Part shown: positions 60,833 to 64,000 of the stretch, piece after piece
Position numbering within the stretch: the first letter of the stretch is position 1
Layout of the letters: the number at the start of each line of letters is the position of its first letter
Source of the DNA: Clostridia bacterium
GTDB taxonomy: Bacteria > Bacillota > Clostridia > Oscillospirales > CAG-272
Assembly (NCBI GenBank): GCA_017502135.1
Contig: JAFVVP010000001.1
Span: 156,255-220,254 of the forward strand
Direction of reading: 5' to 3'
DNA length: 64,000 nt
Translations under genes and position numbers: made by a program
The notes under the pieces: generated by a model
Database searches by the model: none
Seen by the model: the letters and a program-made list of their open reading frames with translations, nothing else
Told to the model about the DNA's origin: nothing

Positions 60833-61477
60833 TTATTTTTGGCGGTAGTAGCCGATACTGTCGATTTTTAAGGTGCCGTTTTCGGGCACGAGCGTGAAAA
60901 TGAGCGTTTTGAATGCATCGGAATCAATATCGGCGCGGAACGTGCCGTCGTTATGGCTGATCGCATACGTAACGTTATAAACATATTTCGTGCCGCCCGA
61001 CGTTTCCTCGGTGCTCAGTTCTTCCACGGTGATGCCGTAAATTCTCTGCGGCGCGAAGGATTCATACGGGCGTACGGTGTGGTAGTAATTTTCGGTGAAA
61101 AGGGAATTATACGTCTCAGCGTCCCCGTGGATGGCGGCGGTAAAGTAGCGGCCGAAAAGTTCGACCGCCTCGCCCCACGCGGCAAAATTCCCGTCGGTGA
61201 CAGCGATCTCCTCACCCCCGCGTTTTATACGGACGTACCGATCGAGTTCCTTATAATACGGGTCCGCATCAATATCGAGGCCGTACTCCGGCTTATAGAA
61301 AAAGAATCGCTCTGTTTTGTCGGACAGCATAACGGCGGGATCGGCTTTTGCATTCTCGGGGATGAATAGGTGGGGAAGGGTGAGCAAAATCGCGCTCAAA
61401 AGACCGAGCGCGGAAACGACGGCGATGGCAACGAGCATTTTCTGCTTTTTCGCGGCTTTGACTTTCGCATCTGACAT
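60833..61477 (-). CDS. Single-pass membrane-anchored protein of unknown function
   Basis: A 214-residue protein. A short basic cytoplasmic head (SDAKVKAAKKQK) and one membrane anchor (MLVAIAVVSALGLLSAILLTL) precede an extracytoplasmic domain with an NTF2/SnoaL-like appearance (FGRYFTAAIHGDAETYNSLF, then YHTVRPYESFAPQ). I know no function. ATG 61477 follows SD GGAGGAT; a longer frame to 61894 crosses the promoter and the divergent acp promoter and is rejected. Confidence 0.6.
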   Translation of the reverse strand: MSDAKVKAAKKQKMLVAIAVVSALGLLSAILLTLPHLFIPENAKADPAVMLSDKTERFFFYKPEYGLDIDADPYYKELDRYVRIKRGGEEIAVTDGNFAAWGEAVELFGRYFTAAIHGDAETYNSLFTENYYHTVRPYESFAPQRIYGITVEELSTEETSGGTKYVYNVTYAISHNDGTFRADIDSDAFKTLIFTLVPENGTLKIDSIGYYRQK

Positions 61478-61541
61478 AGTAAATCCTCCGTTTGGGGAGA
61501 CGTATTCTTTTCGTGGGGCATAAAGAATATACTGTACTGAC

Positions 61542-61570
61542 ATTATATATGATGCGCGTGGAAATAGCAA
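61542..61570 (-). promoter_or_regulatory. Promoter of the 60833 gene
   Basis: On the minus strand, TTGCTA (61570-61565) and TATAAT (61547-61542), spacer 17. Confidence 0.7.
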
Positions 61571-61619
61571 GAGGCTGGGGGATGTTTTTCTCCAAAGCGG
61601 GGGAAAGTCAGAAAAAGCC

Positions 61620-61648
61620 TTGACAAATATACCCTCACATTTTATAAT
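61620..61648 (+). promoter_or_regulatory. Promoter of acp-tagA
   Basis: TTGACA at 61620-61625 and TATAAT at 61643-61648, spacer 17: consensus. Confidence 0.88.
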
Positions 61649-61736
61649 AGTAGTGATGTTCACGGATGCAATACGTTTGCATCCCGAATTTTTGTGACAG
61701 TAAATATGCCGATCTTTCCGGCAGAAGGAGTATTGT

Positions 61737-61967
61737 ATGTTTGATAAAGTAAAGAATCTGCTCGTTGAGGAGCTTTCCGTAAACCCTGAGGATATCACCC
61801 CCACGGCAGAACTCGTAAACGATCTCGGCGTAAACTCTCTGGAACTTGCGGATCTCGTTCTCCTTTGCGAGGAGAAGTTTGATATCGAGATCACGGATGA
61901 CGAGATTCATAAGTTTGTTACCGTAGGCGATATCGTCGAGTTCCTCACTGCCAAGGCGGACGCGTAA
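61737..61967 (+). CDS. Acyl carrier protein
   Basis: A 76-residue acidic ACP with the phosphopantetheine-attachment Ser in GVNSLELADL. The residue before the Ser is Asn, where most fatty-acid ACPs have Asp (DSL), so it may be a specialised carrier. Helix pattern and length are typical (LCEEKFDIEITDDEIHKFVTVGD). SD AGAAGGAG precedes ATG 61737. It is three bases upstream of the TagA-type gene; no fatty-acid synthesis gene is adjacent. Confidence 0.9.
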   Translation: MFDKVKNLLVEELSVNPEDITPTAELVNDLGVNSLELADLVLLCEEKFDIEITDDEIHKFVTVGDIVEFLTAKADA

Positions 61968-61970
61968 TCC

Positions 61971-62729
61971 ATGATGCCGGATACTCGGACGAAAATAAAC
62001 GTCCGCGGTGTTTGTTTTGACAACGTAACCCTCGCTGAAGCCGCTATGCGCCTCAGGGAATCGGTATCTCAAGGACGGACGGAGACGGTGTTTACACCGA
62101 ATTCCGAAATCGTTCAGGCGTGTATCGACGATCCTTCGCTTTATCCCGTTGTGAACGCATCGACGCTCACGATTCCGGACGGAATCGGCGTGGTGAAAGC
62201 TGCGCGTATTCTGGGGACACCTTTAAAGGGGAAGGTCGCCGGCGTGGAGCTCGGACGTGAAGTTCTCGCCTTCGCGGCGGAGGACAAAATTCCCGTCTAT
62301 CTCCTCGGCGGAAAGCCCGGCGTTGCCGAAACGGCGGCGGACAAGCTCCGCGGGGAGATTGCGAATCTTCCGATAGTCGGTACGGGTGACGGATATTTTG
62401 AGAAAACGGGCAGTGCGAACGATACCGTTATCGAAAAAATCAACGCGTCGGGCGCAGAGATTTTGTTCGTCTGTCTCGGTGCGCCGCTTCAGGAAAAGTG
62501 GATCATTGAAAATCGCGATCGAATGCCCCGTGTCCGTGTCTTTCTCGGACTTGGCGGTTCTCTTGACGTGTATGCCGGAACGGTCAAACGCGCACCTGCT
62601 TTATTCATTCACCTCGGCCTTGAGTGGTTTTACCGTCTTCTCAGAGAGCCCCGTCGCATCGGTCGCATGATGCAGCTTCCGAAATTCTATTTCGGTACGT
62701 GGATGTATAAACTGAATGGAAAAAAATAA
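61971..62729 (+). CDS. tagA: WecG/TagA/CpsF-family glycosyltransferase
   Basis: A 252-residue GT26 transferase. TPNSEIVQAC, LTIPDGIGVVKAAR (catalytic Asp region), VYLLGGKPGVAETAADKL, ILFVCLGAPLQEKWI and VFLGLGGSLDVYAGTVKRAP are the family blocks. TagA adds N-acetylmannosamine to undecaprenyl-PP-GlcNAc in wall teichoic acid linkage; WecG acts in common-antigen synthesis. Peripheral membrane protein. It starts three bases after the ACP stop (ATG 61971; a second ATG follows directly). The sugar is inferred from family. Confidence 0.87.
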   Translation: MMPDTRTKINVRGVCFDNVTLAEAAMRLRESVSQGRTETVFTPNSEIVQACIDDPSLYPVVNASTLTIPDGIGVVKAARILGTPLKGKVAGVELGREVLAFAAEDKIPVYLLGGKPGVAETAADKLRGEIANLPIVGTGDGYFEKTGSANDTVIEKINASGAEILFVCLGAPLQEKWIIENRDRMPRVRVFLGLGGSLDVYAGTVKRAPALFIHLGLEWFYRLLREPRRIGRMMQLPKFYFGTWMYKLNGKK

Positions 62730-62760
62730 CGGATGCCGCTTTTCGACATCCGTTTTCTTT
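62729..62760. terminator. Terminator between tagA and the convergent kinase-like gene
   Basis: ACGGATG / CATCCGT stem (62729-62735, 62746-62752) with T-rich flank on the plus side and A/T on the other. Confidence 0.75.
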
Positions 62761-62768
62761 TGTTTGGC

Positions 62769-63389
62769 TCAAGGGTTGGGATAGGCGATCTTTGCAAACT
62801 CGGCAATGATTTTTGCCGCGCCGTCCACGCCGATATGGTCGGTGGAGATGGCGAGATCGTAGTTTTCGATTTTGCCCCATTTGTGGCCGGAATAGTAGTT
62901 GTAGTAATTGGCGCGGCGCTTGTCATTCTTCATGACCAGATCGCGTGCTTCGCTTTCGCTGATACCCTTCTGTTTAGCCACGGTCTGAATGCGGCGATCA
63001 AAATTGCCGTAGATGAACACCTTGATGCACGCCCTGTGCTCTGCCAATACGTAGTCCGCACAGCGACCGACGATGATGCAGTCTTCCTTTTCGGCGATCT
63101 CGCGGATGATGTCGGATTGCAGGCAAAAGAGCTTATCGTTGATCGGTACGTTGAACTGATCGACCGTGCTGTGGTACATATTTGAACCCATAACGAGCGT
63201 GTACAGAAGGCTGCTTGCCGCTTTCTCATCGACGTTTCCGAGTGCTTCTTCGCTCATGCCGCTTTTTTCGGCGGCCATGGTGATCAGATCGCGGTCATAG
63301 CATTTGATGCCCAGCATTTCGGCCAGTTTTTCGCCGACCGCGTGCCCGCCGCTTCCGTACTGACGTGTGATGGTAATGATTTTGTGCAT
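62769..63389 (-). CDS. Cytidylate-kinase-like family protein
   Basis: A 206-residue protein starting ITITRQYGSGGHAVGEKLAEML, a glycine-rich P-loop-like start with a His/Ser in place of the usual GKS/T lysine of Cmk; then CYDRDLITMAAEKSGMSEE and CIIVGRCADYVLAEH, the pattern of the cytidylate-kinase-like family common in Clostridia. True dCMP/CMP kinase activity is doubtful. SD AAGGAGG precedes ATG 63389. Confidence 0.75.
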   Translation of the reverse strand: MHKIITITRQYGSGGHAVGEKLAEMLGIKCYDRDLITMAAEKSGMSEEALGNVDEKAASSLLYTLVMGSNMYHSTVDQFNVPINDKLFCLQSDIIREIAEKEDCIIVGRCADYVLAEHRACIKVFIYGNFDRRIQTVAKQKGISESEARDLVMKNDKRRANYYNYYSGHKWGKIENYDLAISTDHIGVDGAAKIIAEFAKIAYPNP

Positions 63390-63601
63390 AAGATAACCTC
63401 CTTGAGAGCGCCGTTGTCTCTTTGCTTTGTGATACTATTATACACCTGACGGCGGCTTTTGTAAAGAGCGAATCTGTCGTTTTTTGTGCAGAACGGCAAA
63501 ATTTATAAAAAAAACCGCGGTTCATTGGGCAAAGCGCACCATGAGCGCTCCCTGAATGAATAAATTATATGAATACAAAAGCAAAAAGGAGGAGTAAGCC
63601 G
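63390..63601. other. Intergenic region between divergent genes
   Basis: About 210 bases. It holds the SD of the kinase-like gene and AT-rich sequence around 63490-63580 with no clear -35/-10 pair. I see no gene. Confidence 0.4.
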
Positions 63602-64000
63602 ATGAATAAAAACGGACCGGATCTTCTCTCCCTTCTCCGTGAGAATGCGGCCAGCGGTACCGTCCCTATGCATATGCCTGGGCATAAACGAAATCCTGCA
63701 TGCGTAGGATTTCTCGAAGGATTGTCTCTCAGACACGATATCACCGAGATCGACGGCTTTGACAATCTCCACGGTGCCGAGGGAATACTAAAAGAGGCAA
63801 TGGAGCGTGCCGCCGCACTTTGGGGCACAAAGCGCTCGTATTACCTCGTGAACGGTTCCTCGGGCGGAATCCTCTCCGCCATCCGTGCCCTCACGAAGCG
63901 CGGGGACAGCGTGCTTATGAGCCGATTCTCTCATAAATCGGTATATCACTCGGTCGAGATGTGCGGTCTTCGCCCCGTCTATCTTATGCCGCCGCGCGAG
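63602..64000 (+). CDS. Orn/Lys/Arg decarboxylase-family protein, N-terminal part
   Basis: The first 133 residues of a PLP-dependent fold-type I protein, cut by the window end. VPMHMPGHKRNPA (family start), EIDGFDNLHGAEGILKEAM and YYLVNGSSGGILSAI (PLP phosphate loop) match the Gram-positive arginine/lysine/ornithine decarboxylase clade (SpeA/YaaO-like). The PLP Lys lies beyond the window. SD AAGGAGGAG precedes ATG 63602. Substrate cannot be assigned. Confidence 0.85.
   Translation, partial: MNKNGPDLLSLLRENAASGTVPMHMPGHKRNPACVGFLEGLSLRHDITEIDGFDNLHGAEGILKEAMERAAALWGTKRSYYLVNGSSGGILSAIRALTKRGDSVLMSRFSHKSVYHSVEMCGLRPVYLMPPRE

Overview
This 64 kb window is chromosomal DNA of moderate GC from an anaerobic member of the Bacillota, most likely class Clostridia. 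The evidence is four T-box leaders, a DnaD/DnaI-type primosome pair, a SpoVB-like flippase, a RelQ-type alarmone synthetase, PerR-rubrerythrin oxidative defence, meso-diaminopimelate dehydrogenase, a ferredoxin-linked 2-oxoacid oxidoreductase, and strong SD sequences with sigma-A promoters that mostly have a 17-base spacer. I see no phage, insertion sequence, integron, CRISPR array or rRNA operon. There is one tRNA gene (Glu, CTC).

Layout. 0-12.4 kb: tail of a CDF metal exporter, a LemA pair, a GH3 hydrolase, a CofE-like ligase, RelQ, a lipase-like hydrolase, thiI-grpB, a Pit phosphate carrier and ddh. 12.5-14.9 kb: rpmG-secE-nusG-rplK-rplA. 15-18.6 kb: a heterodimeric ABC exporter. 18.6-26.4 kb: gdhA, an anchored SGNH hydrolase, a lipoprotein, and pheST behind a Phe T-box. 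26.5-33.8 kb: tRNA-Glu, trxA, a SpoVB-like flippase, a dCMP deaminase, rimI-tsaD, dnaD-dnaI and an unlisted 43-residue cysteine-rich membrane peptide. 33.8-46.3 kb: a Zn-ribbon protein, an XPD-like helicase, typA, perR-rbr, a PHP phosphatase, a MutS-like ATPase, lrp-aminotransferase, rpmB and uxuA. 46.3-60.4 kb: the T-box/acyl-CoA ligase region described below. 60.4-64 kb: two small membrane proteins, an acyl carrier protein with a TagA-type glycosyltransferase, a cytidylate-kinase-like protein, and the start of an Orn/Lys/Arg-decarboxylase-type protein.

The most interesting part is 46.3-60.4 kb, all on the minus strand. Three transcription units each start with a strong promoter and a T-box leader, and each encodes its own AMP-forming acyl-CoA ligase. 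Reading the specifier triplet in the same register in all leaders (nine to seven bases before a conserved GAG) gives TTC (Phe) for pheST, which is the correct answer and calibrates the method. The same register gives CTC (Leu), GTA (Val) and ATC (Ile) for the three ligase units. The Val unit also carries a ferredoxin, all three subunits of a branched-chain 2-oxoacid:ferredoxin oxidoreductase, a P-loop ATPase and a branched-chain aminotransferase. The Leu unit carries a LeuA homologue that has lost its metal and catalytic residues but keeps the leucine-binding domain. T-boxes switch genes on when the cognate amino acid is scarce, so the arrangement suggests biosynthesis of Val, Ile and Leu from isobutyrate, 2-methylbutyrate and isovalerate by acid activation, reductive carboxylation and transamination. 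Each branch would have its own tRNA-sensing switch. Two of the ligases are fused to an XRE helix-turn-helix plus a cupin, and the third to a xylose-isomerase-like TIM barrel; both architectures are unusual.
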